From the NCBI RefSeq assembly GCF_028694605.1, contig NZ_JAQVKP010000002.1:78009-142008 (forward strand): a DNA stretch of 64,000 nt. The letters run 5' to 3'. Below, piece by piece: positions 26,440 through 35,630 of this stretch. Positions within the stretch are counted from its first letter, which is position 1. Each line of letters opens with the position of its first letter. The position numbers were made by a program, and so were the translations under genes. The notes below the pieces were generated by a model that saw only the letters and a list, made by a program, of their open reading frames with translations, ran no database searches and was not told where the DNA came from. Source of the stretch: Sulfurimonas sp. GTDB lineage: Bacteria; Campylobacterota; Campylobacteria; Campylobacterales; Sulfurimonadaceae.

Positions 26440-26510
26440 AGGCCAAAATCAAAATGCGTTTTCTGAACTAGTCTGCACTTTTGCGGGCTGATAATAACTC
26501 AAGGAAAAAG

Positions 26511-27710
26511 ATGTATTTATTTACGAGTGAAGTAGTTAGTCCGGGACATCCCGATAAATGTGCGGATATTATCGCAGACAGCATAGTCGATAAGCTAATT
26601 ATCGGAGACCCGAAGTCAAGAGTTGCATCAGAGGTTTTTGTTGCAGGAAAACATATAGTAATCGGCGGAGAGGTAACTTCAAAAACAAGAGTTACGACTG
26701 AAGATTATAAAAAAATTGTTCATGATGCACTTGTAAACATAGGTTACGACGGCAATCCGTACTTTACAAAAGAGGAGTGCCTTCATCCTGAAGATGTTGA
26801 ACTTCAAGTGCTTTTAAATGCGCAGTCTCCAGACATCAACCAAGGCGTTGACCAAGAAGACGGAGAAACGGGTGCTGGCGATCAGGGTATCATGTTCGGT
26901 TATGCCGACATTGAGACGAAAAACTACATGCCAAGTGCCATTACATACGCAAGAGTTTTGATGGAGAAAGTTTATAACTTTGCAAAAGCAAATCCCTCAA
27001 AACTGGGCGTTGACATCAAGACTCAAGTTACTATGGACTACGGCAAGAAAGAGAACTTTGAGAAGTGCCAACCGCAAAAAATCCACACTATAGTTGTTTC
27101 AGCTCCGTGTGTAAATACCATGGATATAGTTACGGTGCGAAAACTTATCGGCGAACTGATAGACGATGCAGGGCTTCCAAGCGAACTTTACAACAAAAAC
27201 GACTGTATCATTCACATCAACCCGACTGGAAAATATGTATCTCACTCATCACTGCATGATTCAGGACTTACCGGAAGAAAACTCATCGTTGACAGTTTTG
27301 GCGGTTATGCACCTATAGGTGGCGGTGCTCAAAGCTCTAAAGACTACACGAAAGTTGATAGAAGCGGGCTTTATGCGGCACGCTACATTGCAAAACATAT
27401 CGTTGCAGCAGGACTTGCCAAAAAAGCACTGGTTCAAATCTCTTATGCAATCGGGGTTGCTCGCCCGACTTCAGTTGCGGTTGATACTTACGGAACAGTG
27501 ATAAACGGTTTGGATGATGATAAACTCTCAGCTTTTGTACAGGAGAAATTTCCGCTTACTCCAAACTGGATAACACGCAAATTCAATCTTGACCATCCGT
27601 CCAAAGAGACATTTTTGTATGCAGATGTAGCGGCTCGCGGGCAGGTAGGGCAGAGTGACTATCCATGGGAAAAGCTTGATGCGCTTGAGATTTTTGAGGC
27701 TCTAAAATAG
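26511..27710 (+). CDS. metK: S-adenosylmethionine synthetase
   Basis: 399 aa homotetrameric cytoplasmic enzyme making SAM from ATP and methionine. Starts MYLFTSEVVSPGHPDKCAD at the ATG at 26511, with AAGGA 5 bp upstream; an earlier frame start at 26481 has no ribosome site. Diagnostic motifs are GAGDQGIMFGYA and GGGAQSSKDYTKVDRSGLYAAR (the ATP/phosphate P-loop-like segment lies here). It overlaps mqnE by one base and probably shares a transcript with it; MqnE is a SAM user. Confidence 0.97.
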   Translation: MYLFTSEVVSPGHPDKCADIIADSIVDKLIIGDPKSRVASEVFVAGKHIVIGGEVTSKTRVTTEDYKKIVHDALVNIGYDGNPYFTKEECLHPEDVELQVLLNAQSPDINQGVDQEDGETGAGDQGIMFGYADIETKNYMPSAITYARVLMEKVYNFAKANPSKLGVDIKTQVTMDYGKKENFEKCQPQKIHTIVVSAPCVNTMDIVTVRKLIGELIDDAGLPSELYNKNDCIIHINPTGKYVSHSSLHDSGLTGRKLIVDSFGGYAPIGGGAQSSKDYTKVDRSGLYAARYIAKHIVAAGLAKKALVQISYAIGVARPTSVAVDTYGTVINGLDDDKLSAFVQEKFPLTPNWITRKFNLDHPSKETFLYADVAARGQVGQSDYPWEKLDALEIFEALK

Positions 27711-28768
27711 TGATGAGCCTTAGAGGGAAGATAGAAGCAGGAGAGAGAGTTAGTTTTGATGAGGCACTCTCTCTTTACGAGATGGATTTGTTTGAACTCG
27801 GCTCGCTTGCATCAGGCATAAGAGAGAGACTTCACGGCAAAAAAACATACTACAACATTAACCGCCACATCAATCCGACAAATGTTTGTGCGGATGTCTG
27901 CAAATTTTGTGCTTACAGCGCAACAAGAAAAAATCCCAACCAATACACCATGACGCACGAACAAATCATGGATATCGTAAAAGATGCCGCAAAAAGGGAT
28001 ATAAAAGAGGTGCATATCGTCTCGGCGCACAACCCAAATACGGGCTTAGAGTGGTATCTGGAGATTTTTAAAAAGATAAAAACCGCATATCCGCATCTGC
28101 ATGTAAAAGCTCTGACAGCCGCTGAGATAGACTTTTTGGCAAGGCATTACGGCAAAAGTTATGATGAGATACTAGATCTTATGGTAGAGTACGGCGTGGA
28201 CTCTATGCCGGGTGGTGGAGCTGAAATTTTTGATGAAGAGGTGCGAGACTATATCTGTAAGGGTAAAGTATCGTCACAAGGCTGGCTTGAGATTCATAGA
28301 AAATGGCATGAGCGAGGTAAAAAAAGTAATGTTACTATGTTGTTTGGGCATGTAGAGGGCCGAGCAGAGCGCATAGACCACATGATGCGCATAAGAGAGC
28401 TTCAAGACAAGACGGGCGGATTTAACTGCTTTATCCCGCTTGTTTACCAAAAAGAGAACAACTACTTAAATATCAAAGACCCTATAACAGCAAACGAGAT
28501 TTTAAAAACTATGGCGATAAGCCGCATAGTTTTGGATAATGTTCCAAACTTAAAAGCCTACTGGGTTACTTCAACTGTTGGTCTGGCTCTTGTAGCTCAG
28601 GAATTCGGTGCAAACGATTTAGACGGAACGATAGAAAAAGAGTCTATAAACTCCGCGGCGGGCGCAAAAAGCGCAAACGGTATAAAACTAGAGGATTTTA
28701 GAGCGCTCATAAAAAACAGCGGCTTTGTTCCATTTGAGAGAGACAGTCTTTATAACGAATTGGAGTAG
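27710..28768 (+). CDS. mqnE: Aminofutalosine synthase
   Basis: Radical-SAM enzyme of the futalosine menaquinone pathway, about 352 aa. The cluster motif is CADVCKFCAY in the context NINRHINPTNVCADVCKFCA. Later come EVHIVSAHNP, PGGGAEIFDEEVRDYICKGK and FNCFIPLVYQ, the last fitting MqnE better than the MqnC cyclase. Start is GTG 27710 or ATG 27713. The route is standard in Campylobacterota, which use menaquinone as sole quinone. Cotranscribed with metK. Confidence 0.9.
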   Translation: MMSLRGKIEAGERVSFDEALSLYEMDLFELGSLASGIRERLHGKKTYYNINRHINPTNVCADVCKFCAYSATRKNPNQYTMTHEQIMDIVKDAAKRDIKEVHIVSAHNPNTGLEWYLEIFKKIKTAYPHLHVKALTAAEIDFLARHYGKSYDEILDLMVEYGVDSMPGGGAEIFDEEVRDYICKGKVSSQGWLEIHRKWHERGKKSNVTMLFGHVEGRAERIDHMMRIRELQDKTGGFNCFIPLVYQKENNYLNIKDPITANEILKTMAISRIVLDNVPNLKAYWVTSTVGLALVAQEFGANDLDGTIEKESINSAAGAKSANGIKLEDFRALIKNSGFVPFERDSLYNELE

Positions 28769-28781
28769 ATGGGGGATGCCT

Positions 28782-30911
28782 ATGAGTACATGGACAAAAG
28801 AGACGAAAACAACACTGCTTTACATTGTACTCGCGTTTGCGTTTTCAGTTGCGATGAGGATGGTTTGGCTCTATCAGTTTAGCGGCTATGAGCCTTTTTA
28901 TCACAATGCCCAGTTTATGATAAACACAAATGACGGTTATTATTTTGCAGAGGGTGCGAGAGATATCTTAAACGGTGTACATCAAGAAAACGACCTCTCT
29001 GCACTTGAGAGTGCCGCCTCGCAACTGACTGCATTTTTTGCTTATATCTTGCCTTTTTCTTTTGAGACTGTTATTCTCTTTATGCCCTCTGTGCTTAGCT
29101 CGCTTATCGTTATACCCATTATCCTTATAGCAAAAAACATTGACAGCTTGGAGATGGGCTTTGTAGCGGCACTTTTGGCAAGTATAACGCACAGCTACTA
29201 CAACCGTACGATGATAGGCTACTATGATACCGATATGCTTAACATCGTACTTCCTATGTTTTTGCTCTGGTCGATTATCTGGGCAGTTAGAACCAATGAG
29301 GATAAATACCTACTTATTACGGCCTTGGATATTTTGGTGTATCGTTGGTGGTATCCTCAGAGTTACTCTTTAGAGTTTGCATTTTTTGGACTTATCCTTT
29401 TTTATGCTTTGGTGTTTGATAGAAAAAACCTCTACAACTACAAGCTTTTAGCCATTATGATGTTTGCGATGGTTGGTCTTGATGGGTATGTAAGGGCAAT
29501 TTTGGTTCTTGGAGTATTTTATATATTCAAACAGAAGCAGTTTGATAGGTATATCTACTATGTTTTGGCTCTTTCTGTTGCCCTGTTTTTTCTATCGGGC
29601 GGATTTGACCCTATCTGGTCGCAGTTGAAAAATTATGTATTTAAAGATGCCGTGAGTGCAGGCGAAAAAGGGCTTAAACTTCACTTCTACTCGGTAATGC
29701 AGACGGTAAGAGAAGCTGGGCATATATCTTTTGAGACCTTTGCAAATCGTATAAGTGGGCATACCGTTACATTTGTGCTCTCGGTTGCCGGATATATCTA
29801 TCTCGCATACAAGCATAAAGTGATGCTTTTTGGACTTCCTCTTATCGGTCTTGGCTTTTTGGCGTATGTAGGCGGACTTAGATTTACTATATATGCCGTT
29901 CCTGTATTGGCATTTGGAGTTGCGTTTCTTATAACTCAAACTGCTCAGTTTATGCCAACATCAAGACTTAAATTTTTAGCACCGCTTCTTCTTACGATTT
30001 TAGCTATCTACCCAAATATCGTGCATATTCAAAACTACAAAGTTCCTACGGTCTTTAATGCCGATGAGGTAAAAATCTTGGAGCAGTTAAAGGGCAAGGC
30101 GGACAGAGAAGATTATGTAGTCGCTTGGTGGGATTACGGCTATCCGCTAAGATTCTACAGTGATGTTAAAACACTTATAGACGGCGGTAAGCATAGCGGA
30201 GATGTCAATTTTCCTGTCAGTTTTATATTGACAAATCCTCAAGATGTAGCTGCAAAAATGGCAAGGCTTGATGTGGAATATACAGAGAAAACTTTTGCAT
30301 TTGTAAAAGAGAACAAAGAGCGCGTTAGAGATAAAAATTTAACTATCTTCTCCAACGTAGAGCAGATGACAAAAGAGTATGGATTTAGCGATACAAACGA
30401 CTTTTTGCTTTCGCTTCAAACAGAGATAGAACTTCCACAAAAAACAAGAGATATCTATTTCTATCTCCCTATAAGAATGATGGACATATATCCGACAGTA
30501 GAGATGTTTTCCAACATTGACCTTATGAGCGGCGAGATGAAAAAGCGCTCTTTTTTCTATATGACAAAGTCTTTTAAACAAGAGGGAAACAGTATCAATC
30601 TTGGTCAGGGAGTCGTGTTTGATTTGCAAGCTGCAATGCTTAGTATCGGAACTCAAAAAGTAGCAGTGAAGAGATTTGTTCAAACAGCATATGATAAAAA
30701 TATGAAACTGACAAAAAGTATGCAGATGGCAAATCCTGCAGGAGAAGTGAGCATAGTTTACATGTCTAACTACAACACTTTTTTAGTTCTTGACGAAAAA
30801 GCCTACAATTCACTCTATATTCAGTTAGCAGTTTTGGAAGAGTATGATAAAATGCTATTTGAAGAGGTTGTTTTAACCCCTCAAGCAAAAGTATATAGAT
30901 TAAAAATTTAA
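28782..30911 (+). CDS. pglB: Oligosaccharyltransferase PglB (STT3 family)
   Basis: About 709 aa. Thirteen or so hydrophobic helices occupy the N-terminal ~430 residues, with DGYYFAEGAR early on (the first acidic DxD-like loop) and THSYYNRTMIGYYDTDML. The periplasmic C-terminal domain carries AWWDYGYP at about 446-453, the WWDYG acceptor-binding motif of bacterial and eukaryotic STT3. It transfers a lipid-linked glycan to Asn in D/E-x-N-x-S/T sites in the periplasm. The start ATG at 28782 has GGGGGA five bases upstream. No other pgl glycosyltransferases or the PglK flippase are in the window. Confidence 0.93.
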   Translation: MSTWTKETKTTLLYIVLAFAFSVAMRMVWLYQFSGYEPFYHNAQFMINTNDGYYFAEGARDILNGVHQENDLSALESAASQLTAFFAYILPFSFETVILFMPSVLSSLIVIPIILIAKNIDSLEMGFVAALLASITHSYYNRTMIGYYDTDMLNIVLPMFLLWSIIWAVRTNEDKYLLITALDILVYRWWYPQSYSLEFAFFGLILFYALVFDRKNLYNYKLLAIMMFAMVGLDGYVRAILVLGVFYIFKQKQFDRYIYYVLALSVALFFLSGGFDPIWSQLKNYVFKDAVSAGEKGLKLHFYSVMQTVREAGHISFETFANRISGHTVTFVLSVAGYIYLAYKHKVMLFGLPLIGLGFLAYVGGLRFTIYAVPVLAFGVAFLITQTAQFMPTSRLKFLAPLLLTILAIYPNIVHIQNYKVPTVFNADEVKILEQLKGKADREDYVVAWWDYGYPLRFYSDVKTLIDGGKHSGDVNFPVSFILTNPQDVAAKMARLDVEYTEKTFAFVKENKERVRDKNLTIFSNVEQMTKEYGFSDTNDFLLSLQTEIELPQKTRDIYFYLPIRMMDIYPTVEMFSNIDLMSGEMKKRSFFYMTKSFKQEGNSINLGQGVVFDLQAAMLSIGTQKVAVKRFVQTAYDKNMKLTKSMQMANPAGEVSIVYMSNYNTFLVLDEKAYNSLYIQLAVLEEYDKMLFEEVVLTPQAKVYRLKI

Positions 30912-30927
30912 TGACAAAGGCGAGTAT

Positions 30928-31767
30928 ATGCCACAAAACAACACAAAAATAAGAAAATGCCTTTTTCCGGCTGCCGGATACGGAACTAGATTTCTTCCTG
31001 CTACAAAGGCAATTCCAAAAGAGATGCTTCCAATCCTTACAAAACCGCTATTACAGTACGGTGTAGAAGAGGCTAGAGAAGCGGGTATAAATACCATGGC
31101 AATCGTAACGGGACGCGGAAAACGCGCCATCGAAGACCACTTTGACAGGTCGTATGAGCTTGAGCATCAGATAAACGGAACTCCTAAAGAGTTGCTTATG
31201 AAAGAGATACGCGATATTGTAAAGAACTGTACTATTACTTACACAAGACAAGTTGAGATGAAAGGTCTTGGTCATGCTATCCTAACGGGGGAAACGCTTA
31301 TAGGAGATGAACCGTTTGCGGTTGTTTTGGTGGATGACTTGTGTGATAATGACGGAGAATCTGTTTTGACTCAAATGGTAAAACTTTTTGATAAATATAG
31401 ATGTTCTATTGTAGCTGTTGAAGAGATACCTTTGGAAGATACAAATAAGTACGGCGTTATTGCAGGTTTTGAAGAGGAGCAGGGCGTTATAAGAGTAACC
31501 AATATGGTTGAAAAACCGGAACCTAAAGATGCGCCTTCAAATCTGGCAATTATAGGAAGATATATACTCACACCCGATATTTTTGACATCATAAGAGAGA
31601 CAAAACCGGGAAAAGGCGGAGAGATACAGATAACGGATGCCCTTTTGGAGCAGGCAAAACAAGGAAGAGTAATCGCCTACAAATTTAAGGGCAAAAGGTT
31701 TGACTGCGGAAGTGTGGATGGATTTGTCCAAGCGACAAACTTTTTTTATAACAAAAACGAAGAGTAG
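30928..31767 (+). CDS. galU: UTP-glucose-1-phosphate uridylyltransferase
   Basis: 279-aa cytoplasmic nucleotidyltransferase making UDP-glucose. Begins KIRKCLFPAAGYGTRFLPAT (nucleotide-binding signature) followed by KAIPKEMLPI with catalytic/phosphate-binding Lys. Later are VLVDDLCDN and GKGGEIQITDAL. It starts 16 bp after pglB and ends 2 bp before pgi, giving a pglB-galU-pgi unit for sugar-nucleotide and glycan supply. Confidence 0.95.
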   Translation: MPQNNTKIRKCLFPAAGYGTRFLPATKAIPKEMLPILTKPLLQYGVEEAREAGINTMAIVTGRGKRAIEDHFDRSYELEHQINGTPKELLMKEIRDIVKNCTITYTRQVEMKGLGHAILTGETLIGDEPFAVVLVDDLCDNDGESVLTQMVKLFDKYRCSIVAVEEIPLEDTNKYGVIAGFEEEQGVIRVTNMVEKPEPKDAPSNLAIIGRYILTPDIFDIIRETKPGKGGEIQITDALLEQAKQGRVIAYKFKGKRFDCGSVDGFVQATNFFYNKNEE

Positions 31768-31769
31768 TC

Positions 31770-32981
31770 ATGCACTATCAACATAACTTTATTCCGACAA
31801 TTTCAGATGAAGATGTTTTTAACCATATAGCAGCGCAGAGGGAGTCGGTAGGATACTACAATCTTGTACATCAAGATACTTCTGCTTTTAAAGAGTATGC
31901 TTCAAAAGTAAAACAAAACAATATTGTCGTTATTGGGATTGGTGGCAGTACACTTGGAACTTATGCTATTTATAAATTTTTAAAACACTCTAAAAATTTG
32001 GATAAGAAGCTTTTTTTCCTTGAAACCACAGACCCTATAGATATAAAATCAAAACTCAAAAGAGTTGAAGATTTGCAAGATACACTTTTTATCATCATAT
32101 CCAAATCCGGAACAACGATAGAGACGGTTTCGATTTTTAAATACATAAACTCTTTGGTAAAGTGTGATGAGCATAACACGGTGGTTGTAACGGAGAGTGA
32201 CTCAAAGTTAAATCAATATGCCGTTGCAAACGGGCTTAGAAATTTTGAGATACCAAAAAATGTAGGTGGAAGGTTTTCTGTTTTTAGTGCAGTAGGACTG
32301 CTTCCTTTGGCGATTGTAGGTATAGATATTGATGAGCTTTTAGATGGTGCAAAAAAAGTCTATAACTCTTTTTTTGAGCAAAAAGAGGCGTATGAGAGGG
32401 TGCTTAAAAAGGCCCGTTTTTTTGTAGAGTGCAAAGATAGTTTCAATATCAATGTTGTTTTTTCCTACTCATCAAGACTTGAAGGGTTTAATAAATGGTA
32501 TATTCAGCTTTGGGGTGAGAGCTTAGGCAAGGTAGATCGCAATGCCACAAGACAGGGACTTACTCCTATTGGCATTATCGGACCCATAGATCAGCACTCT
32601 TTTTTACAACTCATCGTTGAAGGCAGACGCGATAAGACTGTTACCGTTATCAAGGTAGAGGATTTTGCAAGTAGTTTGAAAATTCCAAAAATCGGACTTC
32701 AGGGACTTGAAGAGTTGGATTATATAGATGAGATAGAGTTCTCTGCACTTATAAACAAACAAGCAGACGCTACAATAGAATCTATACAAAATTTAGGTGA
32801 TATTCCGTGTGATGTTATGACCATAGATAGCGTAAATGAGCGAAGTATCGCATCGCTTATGTATGAGTATGAGCTTTTGACATCCGTATGTGCAGAGTTT
32901 ATGTACATTAACGCTTACGACCAACCAGGTGTAGAAGCTGGAAAAATTATCCTCAAGCAAAAGCTAAAAGAGGGTAAGTAA
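31770..32981 (+). CDS. pgi: Glucose-6-phosphate isomerase
   Basis: 403 aa, short bacterial form. SIS-fold motifs are IGIGGSTLGTYAIYKFL (phosphate binding), ISKSGTTIETVSIF, GGRFSVFSAVGLLPLAI, and QHSFLQLIVEGRRDK with the catalytic His/Glu region; the C-terminal ...YDQPGVEAGKIILKQ holds the Schiff-base-type Lys neighbourhood. Interconverts glucose-6-P and fructose-6-P; with GalU and GlmS it feeds cell-envelope sugars. Ends just before a terminator that serves the opposite strand. Confidence 0.95.
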   Translation: MHYQHNFIPTISDEDVFNHIAAQRESVGYYNLVHQDTSAFKEYASKVKQNNIVVIGIGGSTLGTYAIYKFLKHSKNLDKKLFFLETTDPIDIKSKLKRVEDLQDTLFIIISKSGTTIETVSIFKYINSLVKCDEHNTVVVTESDSKLNQYAVANGLRNFEIPKNVGGRFSVFSAVGLLPLAIVGIDIDELLDGAKKVYNSFFEQKEAYERVLKKARFFVECKDSFNINVVFSYSSRLEGFNKWYIQLWGESLGKVDRNATRQGLTPIGIIGPIDQHSFLQLIVEGRRDKTVTVIKVEDFASSLKIPKIGLQGLEELDYIDEIEFSALINKQADATIESIQNLGDIPCDVMTIDSVNERSIASLMYEYELLTSVCAEFMYINAYDQPGVEAGKIILKQKLKEGK

Positions 32982-33020
32982 AAAAAGCGTAGGGCTGTTT
33001 TATACCAAAACATGCCCTAC
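32982..33020 (-). terminator. Terminator of the carB-led operon
   Basis: Stem GTAGGGC+TGTTTT paired with AAAACA+GCCCTAC (arms 32989-33001 and 33007-33020, one bulged base, 5-nt loop), followed on the minus strand by a run of seven T. The 5' arm is formed by the last codons and stop of the glutathionylspermidine-synthase-like gene. Confidence 0.8.
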
Positions 33021-34178
33021 AAATTTGCTCATATTGTTCAAAATCTCACCGCCTTTTCTAAAACCAAGCCCGCATGCTTCATAGGCAAAAAAAACTCCGG
33101 CTTGATATTTTGCGCCATCTTTGTCTCTTGGAAGTTCTGCGTACTTTTGATACACCTTTTTATGGTTGCCATAAACTCCCTCTTGCTCTTCTAAAAGTGC
33201 GCCATCGCTTCCAAAAATAGCAATATTTGCTCCCTCTCTGCCAAACATAGGTTTTGCAACATGTTTGACCCCTTTAAGCGGTTCAAATGATGTCTTGAGC
33301 AGGTAAGGCGAATCAGGGAAAAGGTCATAAAGAACCTTGAGCATCCCTTTTGATTGAAGCAGAAGCGTATAGGCAGGGTTTAGGATAATTGCATTTTGGT
33401 TCTGCATGATATTTGTAAGCGTTGTTGCAAGTTCCGGCTCGTCTGTTGCTATATCTTCCCACGGATATAGTTTAAACCAATACTCGTAAGCATTGTCGCC
33501 TCTATCATAAATGCCATTTTCATCAAACCTTACATCTCCGAGATACTCAAAACCGGTGTTAAATCCTGCATCCGTTGCCATCTGACGTAAAAGTTTTGTA
33601 GTCGCTTCTTCTTCGTCGTTTCCATGGATAGATGAGAATAGTATTTTCCATCCCTCATAATGCTCATCAAAAAGCTCTGTGTCTTCAAAGAGTGTTATAA
33701 GACGTTTAAAGTTCTCTTTTATAGCTTCATATACGTTGTTGAACTGTTCATTCTCGTCCATGTTGTTGGCTTTGAGCAGCACCCATTGAAGCAGGGCAGT
33801 CTCAAAAAGAGAGGTTGGCGTGTCGGCGTTAAACTCCAAAAGTTTGATAGGTTTTCCATCGATTCCGCCCGCAAAATCAAATCTGCCATAGATATGCCAG
33901 TGAACATCATTTTCCCAGCTTTTTTTGATGGCGTCAATAAGATTGAAAGGGATGCCAAGTTCAAAAAAGAGGTTGTTTTTTATAACGTACCCGGCTGCTT
34001 CTACATACATGTCGTAAATTTCATTTGCCGCCTCATAGTAAGCCTCTGCCTCTTCGTGCGTTACTTGAACCAATGAATCGCTTATATATCGGTTGTTATC
34101 GCTATCTGTGTGCCAAGTAAATCCAAGCTCTTCAAGCTGCTCGTTTTTGAGAGGTTTTATATGCTGTAGCTGAACCAT
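33000..34178 (-). CDS. Glutathionylspermidine-synthase-family ATP-grasp protein
   Basis: 392 aa, YgiC/YjfC type. Family features are an acidic N-terminus with LGFTWHTD, GRFDFAGGIDGKPIKLLEFNADTPTSLFE (ATP-grasp metal/substrate region), HGNDEEEATTKLLRQMA and the C-terminal HVAKPMFGREGANIAIFG nucleotide-binding loop. It should make an amide or peptide bond, but YgiC-type proteins have no experimentally settled substrate; glutathionylspermidine itself is unlikely. It follows the UPF0323 lipoprotein by 3 bp. The pairing recalls ygiB-ygiC in E. coli, where a lipoprotein-like gene also precedes the ligase. Confidence 0.88.
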   Translation of the reverse strand: MVQLQHIKPLKNEQLEELGFTWHTDSDNNRYISDSLVQVTHEEAEAYYEAANEIYDMYVEAAGYVIKNNLFFELGIPFNLIDAIKKSWENDVHWHIYGRFDFAGGIDGKPIKLLEFNADTPTSLFETALLQWVLLKANNMDENEQFNNVYEAIKENFKRLITLFEDTELFDEHYEGWKILFSSIHGNDEEEATTKLLRQMATDAGFNTGFEYLGDVRFDENGIYDRGDNAYEYWFKLYPWEDIATDEPELATTLTNIMQNQNAIILNPAYTLLLQSKGMLKVLYDLFPDSPYLLKTSFEPLKGVKHVAKPMFGREGANIAIFGSDGALLEEQEGVYGNHKKVYQKYAELPRDKDGAKYQAGVFFAYEACGLGFRKGGEILNNMSKFVGHVLV

Positions 34179-34181
34179 TTG

Positions 34182-34760
34182 TTAACCTCCGTATGTTGAA
34201 CTGCTAGATGAAGAAGAAGTTGCGCTTGAGCCGCCAAAATAGCTTTTTTTGGTTGATGATGCAGCACTTGACGCTCCCGAAGCAGGACGGTTATATGCGC
34301 TCTGGTTGACTGTTGAAGCTCTTTGGGAAAAGTTTTTGTTGTTCATCAAAGCATTGCCTATCATATTGCCTAAAAGTGAGCCTGCGGCGACTGCCAAGAT
34401 AGTTCCCGCAAGTCCCATCCCCGCACTTCCCTCAGAAGAGCTGAGTGTTTCAGAAGTGCCGTCTTGTACTTTTTTGTACTCTTGTTCGGCAAGTGCTTTC
34501 ATCTCTGCTTCGCTCATAATACGCTCTGTTTTGTTTCCGTTTGCATCAGTTTCTCGGATAATTGCCCTGCTTGGACCCTCTGTGGGCATCTCTTCAACAA
34601 CAACATATTTTCCGTCCGAGAGCTGTTCGATAACCAAAAATTTGTTTTGCTGCTGTTTTTGTTCCTGTTGGCTTGATTCGCATCCGCCAAGAACACTCAT
34701 CATTACTATGCCGGCACTCCCAAGTGCTACCCCGCTGGCAATAGAGTAGATATGTTTCAT
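34182..34760 (-). CDS. UPF0323-family lipoprotein
   Basis: 192 aa. A signal peptide with a lipobox ending LGGC (Cys at about 27) precedes a Gln-rich stretch, a small folded domain (FLVIEQLSDGKYVVVEEMP) and a glycine-rich hydrophobic segment (GMGLAGTILAVAAGSLLGNMIGNAL). The tail is low-complexity Ser/Ala/Gly ending in Tyr-Gly-Gly. The layout matches the UPF0323 lipoproteins of Helicobacter and relatives. Membrane-anchored, function unknown. The ATG overlaps the stop of the upstream gene by 4 bp, and the ATP-grasp gene follows closely. Confidence 0.82.
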   Translation of the reverse strand: MKHIYSIASGVALGSAGIVMMSVLGGCESSQQEQKQQQNKFLVIEQLSDGKYVVVEEMPTEGPSRAIIRETDANGNKTERIMSEAEMKALAEQEYKKVQDGTSETLSSSEGSAGMGLAGTILAVAAGSLLGNMIGNALMNNKNFSQRASTVNQSAYNRPASGASSAASSTKKSYFGGSSATSSSSSSSTYGG

Positions 34761-35200
34761 TTTAATAAATCCTTTTTTTGTAATGTAATTATTTTTTCTA
34801 GGTTGTAACTATAAAAGGTAATTTTCTCTCTCCCGTCATAGATAATGTCACCGGTGTAGGTATGTTTTGCGCTTTTAAGTGTTGCGTTTTTTTTCATAAG
34901 TATTGTCTCTCCTGCCATATACCCGATATCTTTAAAGAGTGTCAATAAAGTAAGCAAAGCAAGCAGCAACAAAGGAATAATAGAGACTTTAGAGTTTTTT
35001 ACATAAACAGATATGTACCCTAAAAGTATTGAGAGTATAAAGTATAGATACCAATTTTGGTTATCTGCAAAAAGAACATTGTAGTAAATTCCAACTTCAT
35101 AATGCTCTGTATAGTGAAGAAAAATCCCTAAAAAAAGAAAAAAATCTAAAACAAATGTAATTAGCATTCCTGTTAAAAGTGCTTGAATCGCCTTGTTCAT
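34757..35200 (-). CDS. Small membrane protein of unknown function
   Basis: 147 aa from the ATG at 35200, which has GGAG 8 bp upstream; an in-frame start at 35215 is weaker. Three to four hydrophobic helices (about 8-27, 45-62, 68-90) precede a ~45-residue hydrophilic C-terminus with TYTGDIIYDGREKITFY. No family recognised. It overlaps both neighbours by 4 bp and so belongs to the carB operon. Confidence 0.7.
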   Translation of the reverse strand: MNKAIQALLTGMLITFVLDFFLFLGIFLHYTEHYEVGIYYNVLFADNQNWYLYFILSILLGYISVYVKNSKVSIIPLLLLALLTLLTLFKDIGYMAGETILMKKNATLKSAKHTYTGDIIYDGREKITFYSYNLEKIITLQKKDLLK

Positions 35201-35628
35201 CGCAATCTTCTCCATTTTTTAGCATTTATCTTGATAAGTCTTGACGAAGTGCTCTCCCTCAGCCCATTGATATCTTCAATAATTATATCAGCTTTTGATT
35301 CACAAAATGCTCTCTCAAAGTTTTCACTGCTTTTATTGGCAGAAGTAGAGTAAAACCATGGAGTTGCTCTTAATAACTCTGAATGTAAAGGTGGCTTGGC
35401 AACTCGAAATGAAAAATCACCTAAGATAAAAGTAGTTTTTTTAGAGCGGCGAACCAGTTTTTTTCTTTTTTTAGGAACTCTTTTACCATCGTTTTTGAAA
35501 CTTTTGAAATCTTTATAAACTTTGATAAAAGGCTTAGAAGGAGGGCGAGATTTAATTTCATAGAGTTTTTGTGCATCTTGTGACAAAAAACCGACCGTAG
35601 TGTCGGTTTGTGTGAGCACTACAGGCAT
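35197..35628 (-). CDS. Short Sua5/YrdC-like protein
   Basis: 143 aa. Begins MPVVLTQTDTTVGFLSQD and continues KLYEIKSRPPSKPFIKVYKD, the Sua5/YrdC signature (TxTVYGL-like then KxRP). The C-terminal half keeps ATPWFYSTSANKSSE, the substrate-pocket SANxSG-type segment. TsaC/Sua5 makes threonylcarbamoyl-AMP for tRNA t6A, but full proteins are ~190 aa or more and this is shortened. It may be a second, specialised copy or the organism's TsaC. The ATG lies 2 bp after the carB stop. Confidence 0.72.
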   Translation of the reverse strand: MPVVLTQTDTTVGFLSQDAQKLYEIKSRPPSKPFIKVYKDFKSFKNDGKRVPKKRKKLVRRSKKTTFILGDFSFRVAKPPLHSELLRATPWFYSTSANKSSENFERAFCESKADIIIEDINGLRESTSSRLIKINAKKWRRLR

Positions 35629-35630
35629 CT

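Noticed and set aside
26440..26510. SAM riboswitch before metK
   Set aside because: Gap is 71 bp and shows no multi-stem structure.
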